Source: an uncultured Collinsella sp. (lineage in GTDB: Bacteria > Actinomycetota > Coriobacteriia > Coriobacteriales > Coriobacteriaceae). From it: DNA of 22,531 nt. The position numbers and the translations under genes are program-made. The stretch's first letter is position 1; every line of letters starts with the position of its first letter. The stretch covers positions 1 to 22,531 of the forward strand of contig UQEO01000027.1 of NCBI GenBank assembly GCA_900540095.1, read 5' to 3'. The notes below the pieces were generated by a model. The model had not been told where the DNA came from. It did not search any database and saw only the letters and a program-made list of their open reading frames with translations. Below are positions 22,491 through 22,531 of the stretch, one piece after another.

Positions 22491-22531
22491 GGAACGTCCT
22501 CGGACATGCAAAGAGGCTCCGCAGCGCGCTT

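Noticed and set aside
1..22531. tRNA, rRNA and CRISPR array
   Set aside because: I found no cloverleaf with a CCA end, no rRNA-like stretch, and no regularly spaced direct repeats.

Overview
The window reads as a chromosomal segment of a high-GC, Gram-positive-type actinobacterium of the class Coriobacteriia, most likely Collinsella or a close relative. This is inferred from strong GC bias at third codon positions, consistent AGGAGG-type ribosome binding sites, the gene set (CoaX, Lgt, YebC, an AmaP/DUF2273/Asp23 operon, a DUF6020-like membrane protein, zinc-ribbon membrane proteins, GroES/GroEL) and short intergenic hairpins with a GGGGACAGG loop. No search could be run, so the genus is a judgement. 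I see no phage, CRISPR array, tRNA or rRNA gene.

Layout. 1-530 is mostly non-coding: a terminator, a nested inverted repeat and a leader. It leads into a 12-codon micro-ORF whose stop lies one base before a small membrane-anchored protein (530-979). 1105-4151 holds two minus-strand membrane proteins. One is a DUF389 protein with an EF-hand-like loop. The other is an OPT-family oligopeptide transporter broken by a one-base frameshift. A divergent control region with a palindrome (4262-4316) separates the OPT gene from a plus-strand run: coaX (type III pantothenate kinase), a dCMP deaminase-like enzyme, a NifU C-terminal-domain protein, lgt, a large DUF6020-like multipass protein and yebC.

10534-12171 is an envelope-stress type operon: an AmaP-like membrane anchor, DUF2273 and an Asp23/Gls24 protein, with a strong terminator. 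A YitT-family protein follows, then three membrane genes. Two of these start with identically spaced zinc ribbons (zinc ribbon-DUF4013 and zinc ribbon-DUF4234) and the third is DUF2752. A strong hairpin at 16135-16170 separates them from a convergent M20 amidohydrolase. Divergent to that is an amidohydrolase-3 (YtcJ-like) enzyme ending at 19485.

19486-20403 is the longest gene-free stretch. It holds a terminator, a GC-rich hairpin, a roughly 240-bp segment bounded by inverted repeats (19740-19979), and a roughly 244-bp element that is almost wholly an inverted repeat with a 38-bp perfect arm (20040-20283). The latter lies just upstream of groES-groEL, which closes the window. The points most worth checking are the two back-to-back ~240-bp inverted-repeat elements, the three 3'-end hairpins sharing a GGGGACAGG-like loop, the micro-ORF leader, the EF-hand loop in the DUF389 protein and the zinc-ribbon membrane cluster.
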